Source: Lapillicoccus sp. | Lineage (GTDB): Bacteria; Actinomycetota; Actinomycetes; Actinomycetales; Dermatophilaceae | Reading direction: 5' to 3' | Assembly (NCBI RefSeq): GCF_025353065.1 | Contig: NZ_JANXRJ010000123.1 | Span: 1-64,000 of the forward strand | DNA length: 64,000 nucleotides | Part shown: positions 39,646-49,393 of the stretch, piece by piece | Position numbering within the stretch: position 1 is the stretch's first letter | Layout of the letters: every line of letters starts with the position of its first letter | Notes under the pieces: model-generated | Databases searched by the model: none | What the model was told of the DNA's origin: nothing | What the model saw: only the letters and a program-made list of their open reading frames with translations | Program-made: the position numbers and the translations under genes

Positions 39646-40924
39646 TCAACTGGCAGAACCTGATCGCGTCGACGCCCGGGGCGATGGCCCTCGGCCGGCT
39701 CCCCGAGGATCGGGATGAGCGTGAAGCTGGTCGAGGACGGGTGCCATCCGGTCGACGACATGGGACCACAGCATGTGGTCGGTGACGCGTTGCCTCCCGG
39801 CGGCTCCCATGCGGGCGGCCGTTGCGAGCTCGGTCAGCAGGTGGCTGAGGGCGTCGGCCAGCTCGTCCACGTCCACGGCTGGGACGTCTGGGGGCTCGTC
39901 ACCTGCCGCGTCAGTGGCCGTGGATGCGGGTCCGGTCCGGGCCGGGTTCTTGTCCCAGCCGACCATGGTCCCGGTGACACCGTCCAGGACGATCTCGGGG
40001 ATCCCGCAGGACCGCGTCGTGACACACGGCAGGCTGTGGGCCATCGCCTCCAGGATCACGAACCCGTAGGGCTCGAACGTCGACGGCAGACACATCACGT
40101 GGGCGGCGGCATACAGCGCCGACATCTCCTCCCGGCCCTGGACCCGGCCGATCACCTCGACCCCCGGTTGAGGGGCGATGGCGTGAGGGGTCCCGACGAT
40201 CCGCAGCCTTGCCTGCGGGACGCGCTGCCGCACGATGGCGAACGCCTCCAGCAGCTGAGGCCCGCCCTTGCGGACGAAGTCGTTCCCCACGAACAGCACC
40301 GTCGGAGGCAGCTCAGCCGGTCGCGGCCCGACCTCGGAGGGCAGTTCCTCGAAGTTCAGACCCGCCCCCACGACCGTGACCCGCTCCGGGGCGACCTTGT
40401 AGTCATCGACCAGGCAGACCCGCGTCTCGTCGGAGAACGCGAACAGGTGTCGAGCCGCGCGGTACTGACGCCGTTCCCGCTTGTACCAACGGCGCAGCGC
40501 AGCCCCCCGCAAAGGGTTCCAGTCCGGCCACTGCTGCGCGGACTGCCGGTGGGTGCAGTCGATGTAGATGACGGTGCGCGGGTCGGCCACCTCGAACAGA
40601 GCATGGATCTGGAAGACCACCTCAAACCGCTCCCCGATGCCACGCAATGCCTTCGCCGCATTCCGGGACCGCAGCCACGCCGACAGCTCGCTCTTGTAGA
40701 ACCGCTCCACCCACCCACGCCCGACGCGACGGCCGGAACGTGACGACCGCCGACATCAACCGCTGCACCTGCGACAGCTCCGCATCCACCTCACCGACCA
40801 ACGCATACCGCGCACCCAGAGCGGCGAGCAGGAACGGACCGAACCCATCCCCCCGACCCGCCATGACCAACCGCGGGGTATCGGGCGAGGTGAGCTTGCT
40901 GGGACTGCCAGAAGAGTTGGACAC
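39646..40924 (-). pseudogene. Family-4-type glycosyltransferase, frame broken at a (CCAC)3 tetranucleotide tract
   Basis: N-terminal frame ...LMSAVVTFRPSRRAWV then a different frame VERFYKSELSAWLRSRN...; FVGNDFVRKGGPQLLEAF, CLPSTFEPYGFVILEAMAHSLPCVTT. Confidence 0.8.
40707..40718. repeat. Tetranucleotide tandem repeat (CCAC)3 at the frame break
   Basis: ccacccacccac; two copies would restore RRAWVERFYKSE. Confidence 0.9.
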
Positions 40925-40984
40925 AACTTCTTCCCTGAGTGTAGGTCAGGGCTTTCGGCCGCCCTCTGGACGAAGAACGTGCGA

Positions 40985-41258
40985 GTCCAGAACTCTGGAC
41001 ATAGGCGGCAGGTCGGTCAGCCATGTTGTTGTCTTGCAACGGTTTTCGCGCCTCCCCGATGCTGGAGGTGCAGCGGTAGGTGAGAAGAACGCTGTGAGCT
41101 TTGGAGGTCCAATCCTTGCCCGCGACTTGCCTTGACTCCTCGACATGAGAGCCGGCAAGCCGTTGACCTGCAGCGATACAACCCGGCCCGGCCAGAATGA
41201 CGGTGTCCGCGGCCTGCTCCGATTGCGTGAATTTTCTCACCATGTCCAGAGTTCTGGA
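40985..41258. repeat. Inverted pair of a self-palindromic 17-mer (TCCAGAACTCTGGACAT, 40986-41002; ATGTCCAGAGTTCTGGA, 41242-41258)
   Basis: Exact reverse complements about 240 bp apart in a non-coding, lower-GC stretch. Confidence 0.8.
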
Positions 41259-41465
41259 GTCTGGCGGGACCCTTTCGAGACGTATGACAGGGTCTCACGC
41301 AAACATGTCGTTGACGCAAAGATTTTAAGCGGTGCCCCGGGCGACCAGGACATTATCGACGTAGGTGCGAACAGCTTGCGGTCGAGCCCCAGCAAGAATC
41401 ACAGCACGGTCCTTTTCGATCCTCACTACGTGCTTTTCGGCAGCACCAAGAAGCGGCACCAGTTC

Positions 41466-41789
41466 TCAGGCGCGCTTCAAAGAAAACATCCAAATCTCCC
41501 GGATGACGGGCGCGTCACCGACAGCAAGTCTCATAGTCCCCCAAAACTTGTTGAACTCAAAGTCCACCCGATGACTCTCAACGTTCCCTACGTCGAAGGT
41601 CATATTCATGGGTCTCGATCTCACCCCTGAGGCTAAGGCTGTGAATGAGACCAGAAGCATGAGGCCAACGAGGATCCAGCGCCTGCCCAGGACGGCGGTG
41701 CCAAGCGTGAAGATGACGAAGACAATGAGGGGAACTGTTCGCCAGACCCCTGTCCACGCTGGCTGTCGACGTGAGTCGTATTCGCTCAC
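41466..41789 (-). CDS. Small membrane protein with PH-like C-terminal half
   Basis: RBS AAGGAAAG then GTG; SEYDSRRQPAWTGVWRTVPLIVFVIFTLGTAVLGRRWILVGLMLLVSFTALA... Confidence 0.5.
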   Translation of the reverse strand: MSEYDSRRQPAWTGVWRTVPLIVFVIFTLGTAVLGRRWILVGLMLLVSFTALASGVRSRPMNMTFDVGNVESHRVDFEFNKFWGTMRLAVGDAPVIREIWMFSLKRA

Positions 41790-42039
41790 TTCCGCGACCT
41801 TTCCTTGAGCGAAGGCAAGACTTTGCCGCCTCGTTACCGGTCCCAGGGCAAACCCGTCCCCGGACCGGCGACGTCCAGATCGGCGCCCCTTCAGGGCCCC
41901 ACCGGCAACAGTGCGGTATGCCGCTCCGGTCAGCCAAACATACAGATGACGCTTGCGGTGGCGGCATACCGGGACATTGTGGGGCAGCGGGCGGAGGCGC
42001 AGGCCACGGTCGCGGGGGTGCGAGCGGCAGCCGACGGAC

Positions 42040-42915
42040 CTAGCCGACCTCGTCGCGCCAGGAGTGCTCCGGCTCGAACCCGAGCACCGACCGCGCCTTG
42101 TCGATCGAGAGCATCGTGTCGTGCTCGCCGAGGTCGCCGCGGACCTCGACACCCGGGAACACCGCAGCGACGAGCTCGGCATTGGGCCGGCCCATGACGG
42201 TGTCGGCGTTCGCGATGATGAAGACGTCCATGCCGGGCTCGCCGTACCCCAACGCGCGCCGAACGGCCTGGGCGCCGTCACGCGCGTCGATGTAGCCCCA
42301 GAGGTTCCACTTGCGCAACATCGGGTCGGCGTCGTAGGACGGGAACTGTTGGTAGTCATGGGGTTCCATCACGTTGGAGAACCGCAGCCCGATCATCGTC
42401 AGCTCCGGGTCCCACCGGCACAGCTGGGCGGCCATCGTCTCCTCGAGGGTCTTCGTCAGCGAGTAGGTCGACTCGGGCCGCGGCGGATAGGCCTCGTCGA
42501 CCGGGATGTAGGGCGGCGGCGTGTCGAAGGGGAGCCCGAGCACGGTCTCGCTCGAGGCCCAGACGATGGTCTTCACACCGGCCCGACGTGCTGCCGTGAA
42601 CACGTTGTAGGTCGTGTTCATGTTGTTGGCGAACGTCGCGTGGTCACCGATGATGCCTGGCGCGGGCACCGCAGCGAGGTGCACCACCGCGTCGATGTGG
42701 TCGTAGCGCTCCTCGACCCCGAGCATCGCGTCGAGCACCTGGGCGTAGTCCGTCAGGTCCAACGGCACGACAGTCACGGCCTGCTCGACCTCGTCCGCCA
42801 ACCCGGCCGGACGGACCCTGTCGAAGACCACGACGTCCCACTCGTGCGCGACGAGGTCCGTCACGACCGCCCGCCCCAGCTTGCCGGCGCCGCCGGTGAC
42901 CACCACTCGTGCCAT
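42040..42915 (-). CDS. NAD-dependent epimerase/dehydratase
   Basis: MARVVVTGGAGKLGRAVV, VVHLAAVPAP, STYSLTKTLEE. Confidence 0.93.
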   Translation of the reverse strand: MARVVVTGGAGKLGRAVVTDLVAHEWDVVVFDRVRPAGLADEVEQAVTVVPLDLTDYAQVLDAMLGVEERYDHIDAVVHLAAVPAPGIIGDHATFANNMNTTYNVFTAARRAGVKTIVWASSETVLGLPFDTPPPYIPVDEAYPPRPESTYSLTKTLEETMAAQLCRWDPELTMIGLRFSNVMEPHDYQQFPSYDADPMLRKWNLWGYIDARDGAQAVRRALGYGEPGMDVFIIANADTVMGRPNAELVAAVFPGVEVRGDLGEHDTMLSIDKARSVLGFEPEHSWRDEVG

Positions 42916-43060
42916 TGCAACCCACATCCTCGTGATCGGCCCCGGCCAGCTCTTGGCCACACCACCCTCTCACCCGGCTGCGGACGCCCCACCCCCGGTA
43001 GCCTGCAGTCGGGTTCGAGTCGAGTCCCCGGGGTGAGTCCGAAGGAGGTGGCAGCAAACG

Positions 43061-44128
43061 ATGCACGTGGCCGCCATGATCGACCCGCACGCCGACGGCG
43101 CCGCGGAGTTCGCCCGGGCGGCAGAGCGCATCGGCGTCCGCTCGCTGTGGGTGCCGGAGGTGTGGGGCTACGACGCCCTGACCGGTCTGGCCTTCCTCGC
43201 CGCCCACACCACGACGATCGGGCTCGGGACGTTCGTCGTCCAGCTCGGCTCCCGCAGCCCGGCGCTGCTCGCCACCTCCGCCCTCAGCCTCGAGCAGCTG
43301 TCGGGCGGACGGTTCTCCCTCGGCATCGGCGTGTCCGGCCCGGCGGTGATGGAAGGGTGGCACGGCGTGCGCTTCGCCCGGCCGGTGCAGACCACCCGCG
43401 AGACGATCGAGATCCTGCGGATCGTCAGCCGCGGTGAGCGGTTGGTGCACGACGGCGAGGTCTACCCCCTCCCGCTCCCGGACAGCAGGGGCCGCCCCAT
43501 CCGCCCGGCCACCGCCCCCGCCCACGTCCCGGTATACGTCGCGGCGATGGGGCCGGCCAACCTCCGGCTGACCGGCGAGCTCGCCGACGGCTGGCTCGGC
43601 AACGCGTTCCTGCCGGAGTCGGCCGAGGCGTTCTTCGGTCCGCTCCGCGAGGGGGCCGCGCGATCGGGCCGCACCCTCGCCGACCTCGACCTCGTCGCCC
43701 CCGTCGCGCTCGAGGTGGCGACGGACGAGGCGGACGCTGCAACCCGCGGACGACGACACGCCGACGGCTACGCCTTCACCATCGGCGCGATGGGCACCGG
43801 CGGCACGAGAGGCACGAATTTTTACAGCGAAGCGTGCGCCCGACTCGGGTTCGCCGACGAGGTGGCCGAGGTGGCCCGGCTCTGGGCCGCCGGTGACCGG
43901 ACGGCCGCCGCTGCGGCCGTCCCGCTCGAGCTGGGCACCCATACCAACCTCGTCGGCACGCCGGAGCAGCTCGCCGCCCGGGTCGAGGTCTACCGGGCCG
44001 CGGGCATCACGACCCTGCTGGCCAAGCTCGAGGGCCCGTATGCCGCCCAGCTCACCGCCCTCGAGCTGCTCGTCCAGCTCGTCCAGCTCGCTGGCGACCC
44101 TGCACCCGACACCGAAGGCGGACCCTGA
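43061..44128 (+). CDS. LLM-class (luciferase-like, probable F420-dependent) oxidoreductase
   Basis: RIGVRSLWVPEVWGYDALTGLAFLAAHTTTIGLGTFVVQLGSRSPALLATSALSLEQLSGGRFSLGIG. Confidence 0.9.
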   Translation: MHVAAMIDPHADGAAEFARAAERIGVRSLWVPEVWGYDALTGLAFLAAHTTTIGLGTFVVQLGSRSPALLATSALSLEQLSGGRFSLGIGVSGPAVMEGWHGVRFARPVQTTRETIEILRIVSRGERLVHDGEVYPLPLPDSRGRPIRPATAPAHVPVYVAAMGPANLRLTGELADGWLGNAFLPESAEAFFGPLREGAARSGRTLADLDLVAPVALEVATDEADAATRGRRHADGYAFTIGAMGTGGTRGTNFYSEACARLGFADEVAEVARLWAAGDRTAAAAAVPLELGTHTNLVGTPEQLAARVEVYRAAGITTLLAKLEGPYAAQLTALELLVQLVQLAGDPAPDTEGGP

Positions 44129-44628
44129 TGCGCTACCGCGACTGTCCCACCGTCGAGGTGACGAGGCGCGTCGAGGCGACACCGGCGGCCGCCTGGGCCG
44201 TCGTCTCCGACATCACCGTCCCCGCGCGGTTCTCGCCCGAGCTGCAGTCAGTTGCCTGGGTGGGCGAGGGAACCGGCCTCACGGTGGGCCGCCGGTTCCG
44301 CGGGACGAACAGCAACGCGATGCTCGGCGAGTGGACCACCGAGTGCCAGGTCGTCGAGGTCGAGGAGGGCCGACGCTGGGTGTGGGAGGTCGAGAACGGC
44401 TCGGGGTCGCCGAGCGCCACCTGGGGCTTCGAGGTCGAGCCGACCAGCACCGGAGCGCTCGTGCGGCAGTGGGGGCGGATGGGCCCGGCGCCGTCGGGGC
44501 TCACCGCAGCCATCGTCGCCATGCCCGCCAAGGAGGCGCGCATCGTGGCCGGCCGGATCGAGGAGTGGCGTGCCGGCATGACCGCCACCCTCGACGGCAT
44601 CGCGGAGCTGCTGGCCGGCCGCGGTTGA
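44128..44628 (+). CDS. SRPBCC-family protein
   Basis: VEVTRRVEATPAAAWAVVSDITVPARFSPELQSVAW; TGATG overlap. Confidence 0.88.
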   Translation: MRYRDCPTVEVTRRVEATPAAAWAVVSDITVPARFSPELQSVAWVGEGTGLTVGRRFRGTNSNAMLGEWTTECQVVEVEEGRRWVWEVENGSGSPSATWGFEVEPTSTGALVRQWGRMGPAPSGLTAAIVAMPAKEARIVAGRIEEWRAGMTATLDGIAELLAGRG

Positions 44629-44755
44629 CCACACGGTGCCGCGGCTGACCCCTCTGCGGCGGGGACGGAAAGTGGTGGTCGCGGCCGGCTGGGCGCGCCG
44701 AGAACCCCCCGGGGGGCCGCGAGGGGCCGCAGTCTGACCTAGGCTGTCACTCTAT

Positions 44756-45970
44756 GTGTCGTCAACGGGGGCTCCAGCGCGCCAGCGCCCGTTCCCGGGG
44801 ACGGGGCGCCCGGTGAAGATCGCCCACGTCACGGATTTCTACCTCCCCCGGCTCGGCGGCATCGAGATGCACGTCAGCGAGCTCTCGGGACGCCAACGCG
44901 CCCTCGGGCACGAGGTCGCGATCCTCACCAGCTCGCCCGGTCGGTGCGCGCACGAGGCCTACGTCCACCGGGTGACCGACGCCTATCGACGACCCCATGC
45001 GCTCCACCCGCTGGCCGTCCGGGCCGGCGTCGCGGAGCTCGAGCGGCTGGCGCCCGACGTCGTCCACGCCCACCTCGGCGTGGGGTCACCGCTGGCCTTC
45101 TTCCTCGCGCGGGCGGCGGCGCGACGCGGCATACCGACCGTCGTCACCGTCCACTCGATGTGGGCCGGGGTCCGGCCCATCATGCGCACGATGGACGTCC
45201 TCGGGGGCTGGTCCGACCTGCCCATCACCTGGACCGCGGTCAGCCGCGCCGCCGCGCAACCCGTGGCCAACATCCTTCCCGCAGGCACCCAGATCCACAT
45301 CCTCGCCAACGGCATCGAGCAAGAGGAGTGGCGGCGGCCCGCACCGGTCGAGACGCCCGGTGAGATCACCCTCGTCGCCGTGATGCGGCTCGCGCGCCGC
45401 AAGCGGCCCATCGCGCTGCTGAAGATGGTGCGACAGGCGCAGCAGGCGCTCGAGGAGCAGGGCGACCCGACCCGCCTGCGGCTCGTGGTCGCGGGGGACG
45501 GGCCACGGCGAGAGGCGATGGAGGGCTGGATCCGGCGCCACGGGATGCAGGACAGCGTCTCGCTGCTCGGCCGCCTCGAGCGGGGCGCGGTCCACGACCT
45601 CCTCGGACGCTCTCACGCCTTCCTCGCCCCGGCCGATCTCGAGTCCTTCGGGATCGCCGCCCTCGAGGCCCGCTGCTCCGGCCTGCCCGTCATCGCCAAG
45701 GCGCAGGGCGGGGTCGGGGAGTTCGTCCGGCACGAGCAGGAGGGCCTGCTCGTGGACTCCGACGCCGACATGGTCGACGCGATCGTCCGGCTTGCGAGAG
45801 ACCCTCAGCTGCGCCGCTCCATCGCCGCCCACAACCGCACCCAAGCCTGCCCCGTGGCGTGGGCGCCGCTGCTGGCGGCGACGGATGCGGCATACGCGCT
45901 CGCGACGAAGGCGGCTCACGACCGCCGCGGGGCCGACCCCCTCACGGCGGTCGCCGCGGTGACCCGGTGA
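44756..45970 (+). CDS. Glycosyltransferase family 4-like protein
   Basis: VKIAHVTDFYLPRLGGIEMHVSELS, VAVMRLARRKRPIALLKMV, LAPADLESFGIAALEARCSGLPVIAK. Confidence 0.92.
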   Translation: MSSTGAPARQRPFPGTGRPVKIAHVTDFYLPRLGGIEMHVSELSGRQRALGHEVAILTSSPGRCAHEAYVHRVTDAYRRPHALHPLAVRAGVAELERLAPDVVHAHLGVGSPLAFFLARAAARRGIPTVVTVHSMWAGVRPIMRTMDVLGGWSDLPITWTAVSRAAAQPVANILPAGTQIHILANGIEQEEWRRPAPVETPGEITLVAVMRLARRKRPIALLKMVRQAQQALEEQGDPTRLRLVVAGDGPRREAMEGWIRRHGMQDSVSLLGRLERGAVHDLLGRSHAFLAPADLESFGIAALEARCSGLPVIAKAQGGVGEFVRHEQEGLLVDSDADMVDAIVRLARDPQLRRSIAAHNRTQACPVAWAPLLAATDAAYALATKAAHDRRGADPLTAVAAVTR

Positions 45971-45991
45971 CCCGCGTGAACAGGTGACGAC

Positions 45992-46915
45992 GTGAACTTC
46001 GCCGCGGTCCTCATGGCGTCCATCGGCTCTGCCGCGTTCTTCTCCCTCGCCACCGCGCTCAAGCACCGCAGCGCGGGCCAGATGCCCCACATGGAGCACC
46101 TCAGCCCGAAGAACATCGCCAACTACATCTGGGCCACGCTCCGGCACCCGCTCTATCTGGGGGGCATCGGCTCCGACGTCTTCGGGCTCGGCCTGCAGGT
46201 GTATGCCCTCCACATCGGCCCGCTGTCCGTGGTCCAGCCGTTGCTCGTCAGCTCGGTCCTCTTCAGCCTCATCGTGTCGCACTGGATCGCCGGCACCCGG
46301 GTGAGCAAGCGCGAGATCGCGCTCGGTTCGGTGCTCGTCGTGGCGGTCGCAGGGTTCCTCCTCGTGTCCGGCGCCTTCGAGATCCGCGAGGGCCGGACGC
46401 ACTTCTGGTCGACCGTCATCGCCTCGGCCGTCGCGGTGCTGATCGTCGTGGGCTGCGTCATCGGCGCGCGTCGCGCCAGTCACCAACCCTTGGGAGCGCG
46501 ACGGGCGGCGGCCCTGCTGGGCATCGCCGCGGGCACGATCTACGCCTGCACGGCGGCCCTCATCAAGTCCTGCACCCACGTCCTGCAGCTGCACGGCCCG
46601 GTAGGCCTGCTCACGACCTGGCAGCCCTACGTGCTCATCATCGCCGGCGCGACCGGCCTCTTCCTCGCCCAGATGGCCTTCCAGGCGGGTCCGCTCGCCG
46701 CGAGCCTGCCGGCGACAGCGACCACCGACCCGCTGGCGAGCGTCGCCCTCGGGCTCGTCATCTTCCACGAGCGGCTTCACAACGACCCGCTCAGCGTCAT
46801 CGCGTCCCTCATCTGCCTCGGCGCGATGACGACGGCGGTGGTGCACCTGAGCCGGGTCCGGGCCCAGGTCGAGGACACGAACTCCGCAGCCGCGCACCAT
46901 CAGCGGACTCCCTAG
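45992..46915 (+). CDS. DMT/NIPA-like permease
   Basis: Roughly nine hydrophobic segments; YALHIGPLSVVQPLLVSSVLFSLIVS, FQAGPLAASLPATATTDPLASVALGLVIFHE. Confidence 0.75.
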   Translation: MNFAAVLMASIGSAAFFSLATALKHRSAGQMPHMEHLSPKNIANYIWATLRHPLYLGGIGSDVFGLGLQVYALHIGPLSVVQPLLVSSVLFSLIVSHWIAGTRVSKREIALGSVLVVAVAGFLLVSGAFEIREGRTHFWSTVIASAVAVLIVVGCVIGARRASHQPLGARRAAALLGIAAGTIYACTAALIKSCTHVLQLHGPVGLLTTWQPYVLIIAGATGLFLAQMAFQAGPLAASLPATATTDPLASVALGLVIFHERLHNDPLSVIASLICLGAMTTAVVHLSRVRAQVEDTNSAAAHHQRTP

Positions 46916-46974
46916 CGGCGCTTGCCCCCCGCCCCCTCCCCGCCCCGCCCACCCTTCTTGCTGAGGTCGTGGGG

Positions 46975-47448
46975 TTACTGCGTGACAGAGATCCGGCGCA
47001 GCGCCGGGGCGAGGTATGCCGCCCCGGGTGCCCCTGGGGAGGTGGCCGCCCCGTCTCTCGGGTTGGAGATCGCGCACCGCTGCAACGACAGGCAGCCGCA
47101 GCCGATGCAGGAGTCCAGGCCGTCCCGCATCTGCTGCAGCGCCGCGATCTGCTCGTCGAGCCGGGAGCGCCAGTGCCGCGTGATCCGTTGCCAGTCAGCC
47201 TTGGTCGGCGTGCGACCGCTCGGCAACCGGTCGAGCTCCTCGCGGATCTCGTCGAGGGACAGGCCGACATTGCTCGCCGCCCGGATGAAGGCCAGCCGAC
47301 GCAGCACGCCGCGCTGATAGCGGCGCTGCCCACCCGAGCTGCGGGTGGCGTCGATGAGGCCCTGGCTCTCGTAGTAGCGCAGCGCCGAGGCCGCGAACCC
47401 GCTTCGGTGGGCGACCTCGCTCACGGCCAGCACATCGTGCGCGTCCAT
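46975..47448 (-). CDS. soxR: MerR-family redox-sensitive activator, SoxR-like
   Basis: VSEVAHRSGFAASALRYYESQGLI, CIGCGCLSLQRC [2Fe-2S] cysteine cluster. Confidence 0.93.
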   Translation of the reverse strand: MDAHDVLAVSEVAHRSGFAASALRYYESQGLIDATRSSGGQRRYQRGVLRRLAFIRAASNVGLSLDEIREELDRLPSGRTPTKADWQRITRHWRSRLDEQIAALQQMRDGLDSCIGCGCLSLQRCAISNPRDGAATSPGAPGAAYLAPALRRISVTQ

Positions 47449-47471
47449 GACCCGCCCCTCACTATGCTTGA

Positions 47472-47495
47472 CTTCAAGTTGAGTTGAACTTGAAG
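47472..47495. promoter_or_regulatory. Candidate SoxR box (CTTCAAGTT-GAGTTG-AACTTGAAG)
   Basis: Perfect 9-bp inverted arms between divergent soxR and SDR genes. Confidence 0.7.
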
Positions 47496-47531
47496 GATGG
47501 CAGACATCACCCCCTCAGACAAGGAGATGCG

Positions 47532-48266
47532 ATGCCTGTCGCACTGATCACCGGTGGGTCCGCAGGACTGGGGCTCGCCCTCACCACCACCCTCGCCGCC
47601 GACGGCTGGAGCGTCGTCACCGACGGCCGTTCGGCCGACCGTCTGCGGGACGCCCTCGGCGCCACCCCCGGCGTCATGACGATCCCCGGTGACGTCGCCG
47701 ACCCGGACCACCGCGTCGCCCTGGCCGCGGCCGTCCGGACACTGGGGCGGCTCGACCTGCTCGTGCACGGGGCCAGCACCCTGGGGCCGCTGCCCATGCG
47801 CGCGCTGCGCGACCTGGAGCCCGCTGACCTGACGCGCGTCTGGGAGGTCAACGCCGCCGCTCCGCTCGCCCTCACCCGGCTGCTGCTCCCCAGCCTGCAG
47901 CACTCCCGCGGGGTCATCCTGTCCATGTCGTCCGACGCGGCGGTGGAGAACTACGGCACCTGGGGTGCCTACGGCGCGACCAAGGCGGCACTCGACCACC
48001 TCACCCTCACCCTCGCGGCCGAGGAGGCGGTCACCGCGTATGCCGTCGACCCGGGTGACATGCGGACCGGCATGCACCAGGACGCCTTCCCGGGCGACGA
48101 CATCTCCGACCGGCCGCTGCCGGAGACGGTCGTGCCGCACCTGTTGGCGCTGGTGCGCCGACGCCCACCGAGCGGTCGCCACCGGGCGGTCGACGTGCCG
48201 ATCTCCGACGAGCCGGTCTCCGACGTGGCAATCCTCGAACCGGTCGCCGGCAGGACGGGGATCTGA
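47532..48266 (+). CDS. Short-chain dehydrogenase/reductase
   Basis: VALITGGSAGLGLALTTTLAADGW; YGAYGATKAALDHLTLTL-type YxxxK motif. Confidence 0.92.
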   Translation: MPVALITGGSAGLGLALTTTLAADGWSVVTDGRSADRLRDALGATPGVMTIPGDVADPDHRVALAAAVRTLGRLDLLVHGASTLGPLPMRALRDLEPADLTRVWEVNAAAPLALTRLLLPSLQHSRGVILSMSSDAAVENYGTWGAYGATKAALDHLTLTLAAEEAVTAYAVDPGDMRTGMHQDAFPGDDISDRPLPETVVPHLLALVRRRPPSGRHRAVDVPISDEPVSDVAILEPVAGRTGI

Positions 48267-48267
48267 C

Positions 48268-49371
48268 GTGCCCCTCCTCACCGGGCACCCCACCACGCGG
48301 TTCGCGGCGCCGGGCAGCAGCGTCGCCCCCGCGCCCGCTGAGTACCGCGGAGTAGCCCGGGACGGCGTGCGTCTGCTCGCGGCGCGGCCGGGCGGCCTCG
48401 CCCACACCACGTTCCGCCATCTGGCCGACCACCTCGACGCCGGAGATGTCGTCGTGGTCAACAACTCCCAGACGGTGGCCGCGGCGTGGGACGCCCGGTC
48501 GGACGTGCGCGGCCCGGTCGTGCTGCACGCCGCGACCCCGCTCGACGACGGCACCTGGGTGGTCGAGCTGCGGACGGCTCCGGATGCCGCCCGCGCCGTG
48601 CTCGACGGACGACCGGGCGAACGCCTGACCTTCGGCCACCTCGAGGTGGTGCTCCTCGCGCCCTACCCGGAGGACGGGTCCTCCCCCACCGGAGCCGGCA
48701 ACCGGCTCTGGAAGGCCTCGGTCCGGCCATCGCGCGACGACCTCGCGGCACACCTGCTCCGGCACGGTCGCCCCATCGCCTACGGCTACCTCGACCGGCG
48801 CTACCCGCTCGCCGACTACCAGACCGTCTTCGGGACCCGCCCGGGCAGCGCCGAGATGCCTTCTGCCGCCCGGCCGTTCACCCCCGCGATCGTCACCGAG
48901 CTGGTCTCGCACGGGGTCGCCATCGCACCCATCACCCTCCACACGGGGGTGTCCTCCCAGGAGGCAGGAGAGGCACCGCTGGCCGAGCGCTTCGAGGTCA
49001 CCGACTCCACCGCCCGCCTCGTCAACGCCGCGCGTGCCGGCGGCAGCAGGGTCGTCGCGGTCGGCACCACCGTCACCCGCGCCCTCGAGTCTGCGGTCCT
49101 CGACAACGGCCTCCTCGTGGCCCGGTCGGGGTGGACCACCCGGGTCGTCACTCCTGCCGACCCGCCACGCGTCGTCACCGGTCTCGTCACCGGCTGGCAC
49201 GACCCGCAGGCCTCGCACCTGCTGCTCGTCGAGGCCGTGGCGGGGGCGGCGCTGACCCAACGGGCCTACGACGCCGCCACGGCCGGGGGCTACCTCTGGC
49301 ACGAGTTCGGTGACGCAGCACTGCTGCTGCCCGATCTGACGGACAGCAGCAGTGCGGCATACCCGACCTGA
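48268..49371 (+). CDS. QueA-like S-adenosylmethionine:tRNA ribosyltransferase-isomerase family protein
   Basis: TFRHLADHLDAGDVVVVNNSQTVAA, PIAYGYLDRRYPLADYQTVFGTRPGSAEMPSAARPFT, APITLHTGVSS, VVAVGTTVTRALES. Confidence 0.88.
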   Translation: MPLLTGHPTTRFAAPGSSVAPAPAEYRGVARDGVRLLAARPGGLAHTTFRHLADHLDAGDVVVVNNSQTVAAAWDARSDVRGPVVLHAATPLDDGTWVVELRTAPDAARAVLDGRPGERLTFGHLEVVLLAPYPEDGSSPTGAGNRLWKASVRPSRDDLAAHLLRHGRPIAYGYLDRRYPLADYQTVFGTRPGSAEMPSAARPFTPAIVTELVSHGVAIAPITLHTGVSSQEAGEAPLAERFEVTDSTARLVNAARAGGSRVVAVGTTVTRALESAVLDNGLLVARSGWTTRVVTPADPPRVVTGLVTGWHDPQASHLLLVEAVAGAALTQRAYDAATAGGYLWHEFGDAALLLPDLTDSSSAAYPT

Positions 49372-49393
49372 CCGGCTCGAGCCCGGGTGAGGC

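Noticed and set aside
41145-41630. 161-aa plus-strand ORF in the low-GC gap
   Set aside because: Overlaps a better-supported minus-strand membrane protein and the inverted-repeat region; no motif
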